Numbered from the stretch's first letter, positions 53,682-62,741 are shown. The stretch is DNA of 64,000 nucleotides from VFKI01 sp964647825 (GCA_964647825.1 CAZYJL010000007.1:43268-107267), one strand, 5' to 3'. A program made the numbers and translations. Notes: generated by a model not told the origin, from the sequence alone.

Positions 53682-54947
53682 ATGAGTATCTTTGCACTGG
53701 CAGATTGCAACAATTTTTATGCTTCCTGTGAACGCGCATTTAATCCATCGCTCAATGGAAAACCCATTGTGATTCTCTCCAACAATGATGGTTGTATTGT
53801 TGCTAGATCAAATGAATCTAAACAATTAGGCATTCCAATGGGCGCCCCCTATTTTCAATGGAAAACATTCTGTCAAAAAAAACATGTTGCTGTTTATTCT
53901 TCAAACTACGCACTTTATGGTGATATGTCGCAACGTGTCATGACGATACTTGAGCAGTTTTGCCCAGAAATAGAAATTTATTCTATTGATGAAGCATTTT
54001 TATTATTAAACCAATTTGCTTGCTATGATTTAACAAGTTATTTAACCATGCTCAGAAATAAAATATTACGCTGGACAGGTATTCCCGTTTCCATTGGATT
54101 TGCGCCGACTAAAACTCTTGCAAAAATTGCGAATTTTATTGCAAAAAAACACACAACAAATGGCGTCTATAATTTACTCGATACGACAAAACAAAATAAC
54201 ATTCTGCAATCTTTCCCAGTACAAGAAATATGGGGTATTGGCAAAAAATTAGCTGCCCGCCTGCAAACCTGCGGTTACCAAACTGCTCAAGCATTACGCG
54301 ATGCGGATACTGCATTTATTCGCAAACATTTTGGCGTGGTCATGGCGAGAATCCAGAGTGAACTACGCGGGATCCCCTGCCTTTCACTTGAATCTATCCG
54401 TCCACGCCAACAAATTATGTCTTCACGTTCTTTTGGTCGAGCCATTACTCAAATCGAAGAATTGTCGGAAGCCATTAGTCATTACACGGCATTAGCTTGT
54501 CAAAAACTTCGAAAACAAAATAGCCATGCTGCAAGGCTTTATATATTTTTGCAAACACGTTTTGAAAATAACCCTGAAAATCACTATGAAAATGGCATGA
54601 CGCTATCTTTTCCAACACCTTTATCAGCCTCACCGCAAATCATTGCCTTTGCGCAACAAGGATTAAGAAAAATTTTTAAGCCGGGCTATCAATATAAAAA
54701 AGCAGGCGTGATCCTTCTCGATTTATCCCCAACACGCTACCAACAAAACGACTTATTCTCTTCTCGCATCAATCATAAACACATCCTTTTGTCAGAGACG
54801 GCGGATCGTATCAACCAAAAACTCGGCAAAGAAGCTGTGTTATTTTGTGCCGAGGGAATTCAACGTTCGTGGAAAAATCGAAATAATATGAAATCACCTA
54901 GTTACACAACAAAATGGAGCAATTTAGCTCAAGCTTATTGTAGATAA
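53682..54947 (+). CDS. umuC: UmuC, catalytic subunit of DNA polymerase V
   Basis: The Y-family translesion polymerase begins F-A-L-A-D-C-N-N-F-Y-A-S-C-E-R (first catalytic Asp) and has Y-S-I-D-E-A-F-L (catalytic D-E) near 99-106, a helix-hairpin-helix near I-W-G-I-G-K-K-L-A-A-R-L, and the little-finger domain after R-S-F-G-R-A-I. The start at 53682 (GGAGAG upstream) gives 421 residues, the same as E. coli UmuC (422). It may need its own promoter because of the inserted element upstream. Confidence 0.95.
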   Translation: MSIFALADCNNFYASCERAFNPSLNGKPIVILSNNDGCIVARSNESKQLGIPMGAPYFQWKTFCQKKHVAVYSSNYALYGDMSQRVMTILEQFCPEIEIYSIDEAFLLLNQFACYDLTSYLTMLRNKILRWTGIPVSIGFAPTKTLAKIANFIAKKHTTNGVYNLLDTTKQNNILQSFPVQEIWGIGKKLAARLQTCGYQTAQALRDADTAFIRKHFGVVMARIQSELRGIPCLSLESIRPRQQIMSSRSFGRAITQIEELSEAISHYTALACQKLRKQNSHAARLYIFLQTRFENNPENHYENGMTLSFPTPLSASPQIIAFAQQGLRKIFKPGYQYKKAGVILLDLSPTRYQQNDLFSSRINHKHILLSETADRINQKLGKEAVLFCAEGIQRSWKNRNNMKSPSYTTKWSNLAQAYCR

Positions 54948-54957
54948 AAAAATAATA

Positions 54958-55073
54958 ATGGAATCATTGGAAAATTCCACAACCGTTTCGACACGTTACA
55001 TTAACGCACAGCGCATGTTATGAAGACACGACTTTTTGTAAAGATCACGGTATAGCTGATTGAAAAGCAGCTG
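54958..55073. repeat. Direct duplication, copy 1 (with 56421-56536)
   Basis: Bases 54958-55017 are identical to 56421-56480 (60 of 60), starting ATGGAATCATTGGAAAATTC. Similarity continues for about 55 more bases with scattered differences. This copy includes the last codons of the gene that ends at 54996. Confidence 0.9.
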
Positions 55074-56240
55074 TTTCTGCATGATATAAATATTCCAATG
55101 TTTGTGAAGCATCCAATCATCATTAAATTTATTCGATGGGTACCCAGGAAAAGGCCCTATTCTCCATTCGGGGTATATCGCATAAGCAACCCCAAGACCA
55201 CCATCTTGGGGAAACATAGAATACTCACGAAGCCGATCATCTTTAATCTTCATCAATCGATTCTGCGGCTGATTGGTCCTTAGTTTTACTGTATCCAATG
55301 AATCAATAAAAGATGCCGCATCTGCTGATGAGACAAAACATTGTGTCACCCCAAAGACCCGCTGCCAACAAAATGCAAGCTCGAACTTCAAATGTTTGGG
55401 ACAAACAAAAAAAGGAGATGCGTTTAGATAATTATTACGATCATCAGCGATGCGCTCATCCAAAATACGCGCGACTTTTTGCATGAATTGCGGGTTAAAC
55501 GTACGGCCGGTTTTGATGGGATCATTTCGTGTGGCTTCAAGAAATAACATAAATTTTTCGTACTCTCTTGCAACCTTCGAATCTTCAATCACTGCAACTT
55601 TGTCCTGATCTTGCATCGATATGCTAACTTCTGAAAATTGCCGAATAACCTTGTCCAACACTCTCAACTGTTTAAAAAGAGGCTGCCAGCGTTTTAGCTC
55701 GGCTCTTTCCCATCCACGCGGAAATTGAGCTTTCCATTGTTTCAGTGTTTCTTCTGGACCGACATGGGCAATCATATGTTTCTGAATCAGCTCTGTCATT
55801 TGCGGATCTTGACAGCAAAGTGCAGCACGATAAGGTGTAGCTGTAATGGTGTATCCAGCATAATCTTTTACTGTGGATTCATAAAGGATTAACCAAGGAT
55901 ATTTTTCGAGGGTGGCATTAACTTTCATGGGGCGTCCCTGTACAATATCTCTCAACAATCGTGCCAAGAGATTATCCCGCTCTGCATTCGCTGCTGTTTT
56001 AAAAAACGTATTAAAACGTCTATCAACTGAAGCTAGTTGACTATAGCACCACCTCAATCCTTTATGATCTATCTCTTCCTTTTCCTCTAAACTTATCTCT
56101 TCCTTTTCCTCATCGTAGTTCAATTTCATTTCCGTGATAAAGCTTAAAAGATAAAGAAATAAATCCATATTTAAAGTTTGTAGAGAAAATTTCTGAGAAG
56201 GAAATTCATCGGATAGAGATTTCTGTGGAGGGTTTTCCAT
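54996..56240 (-). CDS. F-box-like protein with possible ankyrin-like segment, candidate effector
   Basis: From ATG 56240 (GGAA upstream) the protein has 414 residues. About residues 19-85 contain F-S-L-Q-T-L-N-M-D-L-F-L-Y-L-L-S-F-I-T and, after a Glu/Lys-rich insert, L-A-S-V-D-R-R-F-N-T-F-F, which together resemble a split F-box. A later K-D-Y-A-G-Y-T-I-T-A-T-P-Y-R-A-A-L-C-C-Q-D stretch (about 125-145) looks like an ankyrin-type repeat as seen in Legionellales proteins. No signal peptide. Its 3' end is duplicated at 56421. Function as a host-directed protein is inference. Confidence 0.6.
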   Translation of the reverse strand: MENPPQKSLSDEFPSQKFSLQTLNMDLFLYLLSFITEMKLNYDEEKEEISLEEKEEIDHKGLRWCYSQLASVDRRFNTFFKTAANAERDNLLARLLRDIVQGRPMKVNATLEKYPWLILYESTVKDYAGYTITATPYRAALCCQDPQMTELIQKHMIAHVGPEETLKQWKAQFPRGWERAELKRWQPLFKQLRVLDKVIRQFSEVSISMQDQDKVAVIEDSKVAREYEKFMLFLEATRNDPIKTGRTFNPQFMQKVARILDERIADDRNNYLNASPFFVCPKHLKFELAFCWQRVFGVTQCFVSSADAASFIDSLDTVKLRTNQPQNRLMKIKDDRLREYSMFPQDGGLGVAYAIYPEWRIGPFPGYPSNKFNDDWMLHKHWNIYIMQKQLLFNQLYRDLYKKSCLHNMRCALM

Positions 56241-56261
56241 AATAAAATTTCCACGCATTTT

Positions 56262-56425
56262 TATAAAATATGATATTAAACTTATTCGTCACTAAAAATC
56301 TGTTATTAGCTGTTATGCGGCCTGCAAAATAAACACCAATTATTGGTATCGCATAAATAAAAGCAGAAAATGCGCCATAGCAAGCAAATGCAGATTGATC
56401 ACTCGTCCGCAATACGAAGGATGGA
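56262..56425 (-). pseudogene. Fragment of a POT-family transporter gene
   Basis: On the minus strand it encodes V-L-R-T-S-D-Q-S-A-F-A-C-Y-G-A-F then F-I-Y-A-I-P-I-I-G-V-Y-F-A-G-R-I, nearly the same as residues 48-82 of the intact POT transporter at 59923-61413 (L-R-T-S-D-Q-A-A-F-S-C-Y-G-A-F-S). Only this small piece remains; both ends are lost. It must derive from a second copy of the transporter or from a duplication of the neighbouring gene. Confidence 0.85.
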
Positions 56426-56536
56426 ATCATTGGAAAATTCCACAACCGTTTCGACACGTTACATTAACGCACAGCGCATGCTATGACGATGCGTTTTTTC
56501 GTAAAGATCACGGTATAGTTCATTGAAAAGCATGGT
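56421..56536. repeat. Direct duplication, copy 2 (with 54958-55073)
   Basis: The first 60 bases are identical to the end of the F-box-like gene and its downstream flank. Here it is joined to the POT gene fragment on the left and to a transposase-like remnant on the right, so it is a truncated gene remnant and not a gene. Confidence 0.9.
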
Positions 56537-56650
56537 TACATGTATCATGTCCGGCGTAAATTTATTGAAATCACTAAACTGACAAAGTCGACTGATGGTG
56601 TTACTGGTGCAGAAGCCGCTGCCATATTATTTAACTTTGTTGAAACATGA
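56537..56650 (+). pseudogene. Possible IS66-type transposase fragment
   Basis: Plus-strand reading gives Y-M-Y-H-V-R-R-K-F-I-E-I-T-K-L-T-K-S then about 17 more residues and a stop. The H-V-R-R-K-F-I-E block resembles the conserved H-A-R-R-K-F of IS66 transposases. Nothing else of an insertion sequence is visible, and the remainder to 56770 shows only short frames. Confidence 0.35.
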
Positions 56651-56939
56651 AAGCATCATGACATTGAGCCTTACCATTAGCTTCGTTACGTATTACAACA
56701 AATGCCATTGTGCCAATCAGATACTGAAACAGCAGCATTATTGTTATTCAATATTGATAGATCATTACTAGACGGGTAGAGAAAATAGCGCTTACGAAAA
56801 AGATATTATTTGTTGATTTCTAATAGCTTTTTGTGTTTTTCACGGCCGACTGCTTAGGGTATATATTTTAAGCTCATCTAAAATAACCTGGCGCATCATA
56901 ACTGATACGCCAGCATCGATCCTGCAGCTTTTTTAAAAA
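56651..56939. other. Decayed region before the vault-like gene's 3' end
   Basis: No intact gene is visible. A plus-strand frame near 56705-56780 (L-C-Q-S-D-T-E-T-A-A-L-L-L-F-N-I then a stop) may be a fragment of coding sequence. The last part (56880-56935) contains GCGCATCATAACTGATACGC, a hairpin that could terminate the vault-like gene. Confidence 0.4.
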
Positions 56940-59774
56940 TTAAAATCCAAAAGCTGGCGGCGGCTGCATCGTTACTTCTGCTTTTTCTTCATCTGACTCA
57001 AACAGCGTTGAAGTATTTTTTAAACTTTCCGGATTTAAGTGACTACCTGCAGAAGCACCAAACAAAGTCGGTGAACCTGATGCAGGCGCAAAAGGACTTT
57101 TGGATTGACTCATTCCTTTATTGACTGACACAATCTGCAATGCAGTATTAAGGACATTTCCAGCCTGCCCAAAGAACATGCCATCACCCTGTGCAGGGCC
57201 ACCGGCGCCATTGTTAACAACCATGGCAGGCGTTGGCATACTGGAAAAATTCTTAGAAACTTCTGCCAGCAACCGAAGTTTTTCCAGTTCCAGATAACTT
57301 GGATTTTCCAGTTTCTTCAATTCCACTTCTGCAAGCGCCATTTTACCTGCAGCCTCCAGCATGGCAGATTTTTTCTGGGTTTCTGCTTCATATAACTTTA
57401 TATCAGCAGCCTGTTTTCTGATTTGAGCCTCGGTATTAGCCTGAATTTTTCTAGTAGCAGCTTCAGATTCAGCTTTTTGGGTTGCTGTATAAGCTTGCGC
57501 ATCTGCTTCCGCTTTTTTTTGCGCCAATAGGGTTTGCGTTTGCATTTGATTGGTAATTTCAGTTTTCTGTGCGTCTACCCTGATTTTTGCCATCTCAACT
57601 GCATTGCGCGCCTGCTGTAAATCCAGTTCAGCCTCTGCCTTTCTTGTATTTGCTGTCGCATCTGCCAGTGATTTTCCAACTTCCTTGTCCCGAAAATCGA
57701 TATCACTAATAGCAACATCTATAATTTCAATACCCCAATCCCTAGTCTCATTAGTCAACTTACGTTGCACATTTGTACATAACTGACCGCGATAGGCATC
57801 GCCTTCAATCCGACTGTGATCACCAAAAATAGGGACCGAACTTTTAGATTCTTCATTCTCACTGTCTTTTGTGCTAGATTTCGAAGCCAATAGATGATGA
57901 TGATCTGGTGAGATCATGGATAAATCAGCTTTGGACATTTGATACCGCAAAATAGCATCAGCACAACTTTCCAGTGAGACCTGAAGATTCTCCTGCCCAA
58001 TGCCGGTCACCATTTGATGTGGATTGGAAATCCGGTAAGTCACCTGCCCTGTCACCAGCATAGGCATCCTGTCACTGGTCGTTACATTGATTTCATGTAA
58101 TTGCTTGATAATGTTACGAGTAGAAATCGCTTCTTCTGCAACTTTCAAAGAAGGATTATCAAATGAATATAATCCACGTTCGAGTATCGTCAGTCTGCCA
58201 TCCTGCCAAACAGCGCGCGCTTCACCTTCTCTAACAATAATTCGCGTCAAATTATGAAACTGAATTAAGGAAGAGTTGGCATCGAAGGAACGAATATATT
58301 GGAATTGTGGATCATTGTAATAATGAACACCTGGCATTAATTCCATGGCTTTGCCTTGATATAAAGCATACCCAATAGTGCCAGGCTTAATTCTGATAAT
58401 GGTGTAGGATCCATGTGTAATCAATTCATCAGAGACATCCTTGATTGCTTCGAATTTAAAAACTGGAGATTTGATTCTGTAATAGCCTTCAGGCAGGATT
58501 GCAGGGCTGCTACCATCCCACACCAGCCCCAATTTACCTTTATTTACCCGAATCAAATGAATCGTATCATGCTGGATATAGGATTCAGTTTCAGAATAAG
58601 ACGCTTTATATGAAAAACTCTGTGAATTTTTTACATAGATGCCTGGGTTCAAAATAACAGGTTGGTTGTCATCATACGCCAGACCAATTCTGCCCTGTGG
58701 GATTCTGACAATGGAAATGCTGCCATGCTGAAAATACTCTGTGACCGGCCCGTCCTGAACATTGGGATAGATTTTTTTGAATGATTTGGTATCAAGCAAC
58801 CCAGAAAAGTTGAAGCCCGGCCTGTCAATCACATGCAACCCCGACAACAAAATGACAGGATTACCATTCATGAAACCAAGGCCAAGTTCATTGTTTCTGA
58901 CACGCACGATATTCAGCGATAAAAAGGTATGGCAAGGTTGATCCACTTCCTTGATATCAGCACTGTTTAGTCGAAATACTGCCGTGTTGTACGCATGTCT
59001 TCCTGGCATTAAAACGACTGGACTATTCCCGTCAACGGCAAAACCAATACGGGTCTGCGGAATACGTGCAATCGTGATATTGTCTTCATTGATATACTCA
59101 TCAGATGTATGGGCAATTCTGGCACGCCACGTATGTCTTGGCCCAGTTAAATAATACATGGAGGGACCCATAGAAATTTCCTGCCTGCCTGCATTATCTG
59201 AAAAATGAATCTCGCCATTATTGAGCGTCCGCAGACTACGATAAAATCCAAAAAATGGCGCACCGATGATTGCAGAAAATGCAACCTTCGCATATCGCGC
59301 GGCGCCCTCTGATCGATGACGGCCATTGACGACATCCAGCATTGCTGCGTCTGATTCAGCATTTTGTTGCCTGATCCAAGCCCGACCATGATCTGCACCT
59401 GATGCCCATTGTAAAAAACTTTCTTTTGCGATCGGCGCCCATATCCAGTCACGCTGATCATCAGGGCCCATTTGATCGAAAGAAACCAAATCAGATTGCA
59501 TGTAAGTCACATCTTCAGATTTCACTTCTGAATCATTTATTTCAAATTGGATGGGCATTGCTGCAGCCATCAAATCTTCTTCTAATGGCACAGAAGGCAC
59601 TTGCTCAATGATTTCACTTCGATTGATTATTTTATTGAATGCATCTGTTTGTTCTTCAACTGACTCACCTTTCTGGCTTAAAATTTTAAGATCATCTTGT
59701 TTTTTTTCTTCAACTGATATAGTAGCAAGTTCTTCCCCAAGCTCCTGCTTTCTGCTTTCTCTTGAAACCATCAT
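56940..59774 (-). CDS. Vault-like repeat protein with SPFH domain and cap helix
   Basis: From ATG 59774 (AAGGAG eight bases upstream) the protein has 944 residues. After a Glu/Lys-rich head (1-100) and a variable part, about seven repeats of roughly 52 residues start near 181, 233, 287, 353, 405, 457 and 509. Each has an I-x-I-V-R-I-P-Q-G-R-I-G-L strand, a turn (D-G-N-S-P or equivalent) and V-I-L-x-P-G-x-Y. A shoulder/SPFH-like domain follows (550-700, with V-T-Y-R-I-S-N-P and I-D-V-A-I-S-D-I-D-F), then a long charged helix (700-845, A-E-A-E-L-D-L-Q-Q-A-R-N) and a Gly/Phe/Ser-rich tail. The order and sizes match eukaryotic major vault protein (about 890 residues). No signal peptide. Alternative: a flotillin-like scaffold with an unrelated repeat head. 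Confidence 0.75.
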   Translation of the reverse strand: MMVSRESRKQELGEELATISVEEKKQDDLKILSQKGESVEEQTDAFNKIINRSEIIEQVPSVPLEEDLMAAAMPIQFEINDSEVKSEDVTYMQSDLVSFDQMGPDDQRDWIWAPIAKESFLQWASGADHGRAWIRQQNAESDAAMLDVVNGRHRSEGAARYAKVAFSAIIGAPFFGFYRSLRTLNNGEIHFSDNAGRQEISMGPSMYYLTGPRHTWRARIAHTSDEYINEDNITIARIPQTRIGFAVDGNSPVVLMPGRHAYNTAVFRLNSADIKEVDQPCHTFLSLNIVRVRNNELGLGFMNGNPVILLSGLHVIDRPGFNFSGLLDTKSFKKIYPNVQDGPVTEYFQHGSISIVRIPQGRIGLAYDDNQPVILNPGIYVKNSQSFSYKASYSETESYIQHDTIHLIRVNKGKLGLVWDGSSPAILPEGYYRIKSPVFKFEAIKDVSDELITHGSYTIIRIKPGTIGYALYQGKAMELMPGVHYYNDPQFQYIRSFDANSSLIQFHNLTRIIVREGEARAVWQDGRLTILERGLYSFDNPSLKVAEEAISTRNIIKQLHEINVTTSDRMPMLVTGQVTYRISNPHQMVTGIGQENLQVSLESCADAILRYQMSKADLSMISPDHHHLLASKSSTKDSENEESKSSVPIFGDHSRIEGDAYRGQLCTNVQRKLTNETRDWGIEIIDVAISDIDFRDKEVGKSLADATANTRKAEAELDLQQARNAVEMAKIRVDAQKTEITNQMQTQTLLAQKKAEADAQAYTATQKAESEAATRKIQANTEAQIRKQAADIKLYEAETQKKSAMLEAAGKMALAEVELKKLENPSYLELEKLRLLAEVSKNFSSMPTPAMVVNNGAGGPAQGDGMFFGQAGNVLNTALQIVSVNKGMSQSKSPFAPASGSPTLFGASAGSHLNPESLKNTSTLFESDEEKAEVTMQPPPAFGF

Positions 59775-59922
59775 AAAGCTTACTCCTTGAGTTGATAATC
59801 TAAACAAAAATAGCTACGCTAAAATATAGCTTTTCTAAAAAAGCTGCTACAGCTAACGACAACGCGCGCAACTCATCTACAAGTAATGAAGCAATTTTTT
59901 TCGATAACTCTTGTGATAAAAA

Positions 59923-61413
59923 TTATAGATTCGAAAATCCAGAATCCATTTTTTTTACAACAGAACTAAAAAGCGTCATCATCACAAAAATGAGAACAAT
60001 TCCTAACAAAAATAACGTTGAAAGTAAAAACACATGACGATAAATTTGCGCACCATGTACCAAAGCAGGCAGCGTATCCAATGCAAAATTCACATTGCCA
60101 ATTTTTGAAAAAACACCGGTAAAATAACTCGAAACAGCACAACCCAACATATAAATACCAATCATCACACCTTCATAACCGACAGGCGCAATACGTGTAA
60201 TCAACGAAATCACAATCGGCATCACACAAAGCTCAGCGATTGGAAACAGCAGATAAGCAAATACCACCCATGCAACCGATGGCTTCGCGCCCGAAAATAT
60301 TAGCACTGAAGCAGCACCGACAAAAACTAAAAACCCTAACCCAAGCACCATTAAGCCGGCAGAAATTTTATAAAATCCTGCAACAATTTCATTTTTTGCT
60401 TTTATTTTTGCAAGCGCGGCCATTACCCCCCCTCCCGCTAGCATCATAAATAAAGGATCTAGCGCATAAAATAGAGAAGGAGGAATAATAAACCCTGCGA
60501 TTTGACGATCGACAATTCTTTCAATAAATAAATTTAACGTTGTGCCACCCTGCCCAAGAAACATGAAAAATACCATCATCATGCCAATAGAAAGCAAAAT
60601 GTTCTTCATTTTTTTTCGATTAACTGGATCAAATTGCCTATAGAGTATTGTCAAATAAAAAGTAGCAATCAATACAGCCGCATGCACAAAATAACGTGTC
60701 AAACCATGCGAAATAAACGTTTCAGCCAATACAATTAAAACAGCATACGTTGCAATCAAAGAAAATACGGCACGCACGTTTAACTGTGTTTCACGATGAC
60801 GCCCTCTGATTTGCAGATCAAGCGTCTGGCTATTCACCCAAAACACCACACCACCAGAAAACATGACAAGCATGCTCACGAAAAAAACATCATTGTAACC
60901 AAATCGGGTTGCTACCAAACCGCCAACCACTGTTGCAAAAAACACACCTAAATTTTTTGCAATGTAATAGAGGATAAAAGCATTATCCCTTCTGCTATCT
61001 TCTTGGCTATAGAGCCGACCTAACACCGTCGTAATGCTCGGCGTAAAAAATCCGCACCCCACACTAAACACAGCCAACCCCCAGTAGAGAGCATGAAGAT
61101 TTGGCATAAAGAGAATCATATTACCTATTGTCATCAACCCAATGCCGGACAACAAGGTGATATGCAACCCGATGATTCTGTCTGCAAAATATCCGCCAAT
61201 CATTGGAATTGCATAAATAAATGCGGAGAATGCACCATAGCAACTAAATGCAGCTTGATCGCTCGTACGCAACACAGATGTCATGTACAAGGTCAAAAGC
61301 GCTGAAATACCAAACTGACCAAAGAGCTCACAAACTTCCGTGTAAAGCACCGCATAAAACCCTTGCGGTTGACTCGATGTTTGCTTGAGAAGTCTTGCAG
61401 AAAATAAAGCCAT
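59923..61413 (-). CDS. POT family proton-coupled oligopeptide transporter
   Basis: The 496-residue protein has about 12-14 helices. The N-terminal F-Y-A-V-L-Y-T-E-V-C-E-L-F-G-Q-F-G block corresponds to the family's E-x-x-E-R-F-x-Y-Y motif with changes, and G-G-Y-F-A-D-R-I-I-G near 73-82 is the PTR2 signature. It takes up di- and tripeptides with protons. A fragment of a second copy lies at 56262-56425. It lies ten bases downstream of the tryptophan dioxygenase gene and is co-transcribed with it, so it may supply tryptophan-containing peptides. Confidence 0.88.
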   Translation of the reverse strand: MALFSARLLKQTSSQPQGFYAVLYTEVCELFGQFGISALLTLYMTSVLRTSDQAAFSCYGAFSAFIYAIPMIGGYFADRIIGLHITLLSGIGLMTIGNMILFMPNLHALYWGLAVFSVGCGFFTPSITTVLGRLYSQEDSRRDNAFILYYIAKNLGVFFATVVGGLVATRFGYNDVFFVSMLVMFSGGVVFWVNSQTLDLQIRGRHRETQLNVRAVFSLIATYAVLIVLAETFISHGLTRYFVHAAVLIATFYLTILYRQFDPVNRKKMKNILLSIGMMMVFFMFLGQGGTTLNLFIERIVDRQIAGFIIPPSLFYALDPLFMMLAGGGVMAALAKIKAKNEIVAGFYKISAGLMVLGLGFLVFVGAASVLIFSGAKPSVAWVVFAYLLFPIAELCVMPIVISLITRIAPVGYEGVMIGIYMLGCAVSSYFTGVFSKIGNVNFALDTLPALVHGAQIYRHVFLLSTLFLLGIVLIFVMMTLFSSVVKKMDSGFSNL

Positions 61414-61422
61414 TTTTTTCCT

Positions 61423-62193
61423 TTAAAGCATGCCTCTTATTTCCCAAAGCACAGGAAAAAAGGGGTTAAATAGCGTCGCTTTCAAAAATTCCAACCCTTG
61501 TGTGCCACCTGTCCCCTGTTTGGTGCCGATAACACGTTCGACCAGTTTGACATGACGATAACGCCACTCCTGAAAACCTTCGTCAATGTCAAGAAGCAGA
61601 TCAAATAAACCAGCTACCTCTTTCTCCTGCTGATAAAGTGTCACAGCCTTCTGATGGAGATTAAGAGAATCTGCATGCTCCTTATGACGAGATATATGAC
61701 GATGAATGAATTCAAGTAAAATATCATTTGCACTAGGAGACTGAAGACGTGCCTCTAAACGACGACGTTCATTTGTCCCCTCAGAATAAAATGACAAAAT
61801 ACTTTGACGACGATAACCCAGTAAAAATTCTAAGTCACGAAATTGCCATGATTGTAAACCAGACGAGCCTTCAAGCCTATTACGGTACTGATTAAATGCA
61901 ACTGGCGTCAGTGTGCCAATCACATCCATTTGATTCTCTAACGATTTAATTACAAGACGACAACGATTTAATGCACTTCGCGCTTCTGAAACATGATCAA
62001 TCTGCAAATACTGCATGGCAGTTTCGATTGAATTGATTAAAAGTTTAAACCACAGTTCAGAGACTTGATGAACAATCACAAACAACAATTCATCATTATT
62101 TTTTTCTGCTTCTACACCTGTTTGCAGAGCAAGCAAATGCTCTAGCTGCAGATAGGAAGAATAAGTGAGTTTAGTTACACGATTTTCATTCAA
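61423..62193 (-). CDS. Tryptophan 2,3-dioxygenase
   Basis: The heme enzyme opens the indole ring of L-tryptophan to N-formylkynurenine. Family blocks are L-F-V-I-V-H-Q-V-S-E-L-W-F-K-L-L near 37-52 (active-site His), S-W-Q-F-R-D-L-E-F-L-L-G-Y-R near 117-130 and the C-terminal T-K-Q-G-T-G-G-T-Q-G-L-E-F-L near 225-240. At 256 residues it is slightly shorter than Xanthomonas TDO (298). It is the first gene before the peptide transporter; no other kynurenine gene is in the window. Confidence 0.93.
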   Translation of the reverse strand: MNENRVTKLTYSSYLQLEHLLALQTGVEAEKNNDELLFVIVHQVSELWFKLLINSIETAMQYLQIDHVSEARSALNRCRLVIKSLENQMDVIGTLTPVAFNQYRNRLEGSSGLQSWQFRDLEFLLGYRRQSILSFYSEGTNERRRLEARLQSPSANDILLEFIHRHISRHKEHADSLNLHQKAVTLYQQEKEVAGLFDLLLDIDEGFQEWRYRHVKLVERVIGTKQGTGGTQGLEFLKATLFNPFFPVLWEIRGML

Positions 62194-62339
62194 GATAAAA
62201 CCTCTTCTTCAGAAAAAATCATAGCGTTATAAATCAACATGTTACAGAAGGCGGCGATTATACAAACTGCTCAGTGAAAAACAATGACTGTTCGCCAAAG
62301 AAATAGCCATATTACAAAAAAATCCTCTTTGCTGATGAC

Positions 62340-62741
62340 ATGATGCATCGCACCGTCACCATGTCAAAGGATGGTTTTCTATTTGCAGCACCACTGCGCA
62401 TTGAAGCAGCGATGCAAGAATTTGAAAAAAAATTTCTGGCAACATACACGCCCTGCCATTACTCTAACCTGAATGAACTTGCCTATGCCTTGGGTATTAC
62501 CCACGTGGAATTGATTCTGATACACCCCTTCCGCGAAGGAAACGGACGCACAGCACGTCTTCTAGCTGACTTAATGGCAATGCAGGCAAACAGACCTCCT
62601 TTGAACTTCAGCGCCATCGATCAAACGACAAACAGCCAAGGCTTTCAACAGTACATCTATGCGATTCATGCCGGGGTGTTAGGAGATGACAAGCCAATTC
62701 AAGAAGTCTTTAAAACGCTACTAGAGCAATCTACTACTTAA
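62340..62741 (+). CDS. Fic domain protein, N-terminally truncated
   Basis: The 133-residue protein has the AMP-transferase motif H-P-F-R-E-G-N-G-R-T-A-R at about 61-72 with the flap region R-T-V-T-M-S-K-D-G-F-L-F near the start. Fic enzymes move AMP or other groups to target proteins. The helices that normally precede the flap are missing: an in-frame stop at 62304 lies 12 codons before the ATG. The residues read between (Y-Y-K-K-I-L-F-A-D-D) still look like the lost W-A-G region, so the gene is probably broken at its 5' end. The FIC catalytic motif is intact. The 3' end overlaps the convergent 58-residue ORF by eight bases. Confidence 0.8.
   Translation: MMHRTVTMSKDGFLFAAPLRIEAAMQEFEKKFLATYTPCHYSNLNELAYALGITHVELILIHPFREGNGRTARLLADLMAMQANRPPLNFSAIDQTTNSQGFQQYIYAIHAGVLGDDKPIQEVFKTLLEQSTT

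Noticed and set aside
56206..56457. An 83-residue gene on the minus strand
   Set aside because: It is made of a POT transporter fragment joined to unrelated sequence and overlaps the start of the F-box-like gene; it is a remnant.
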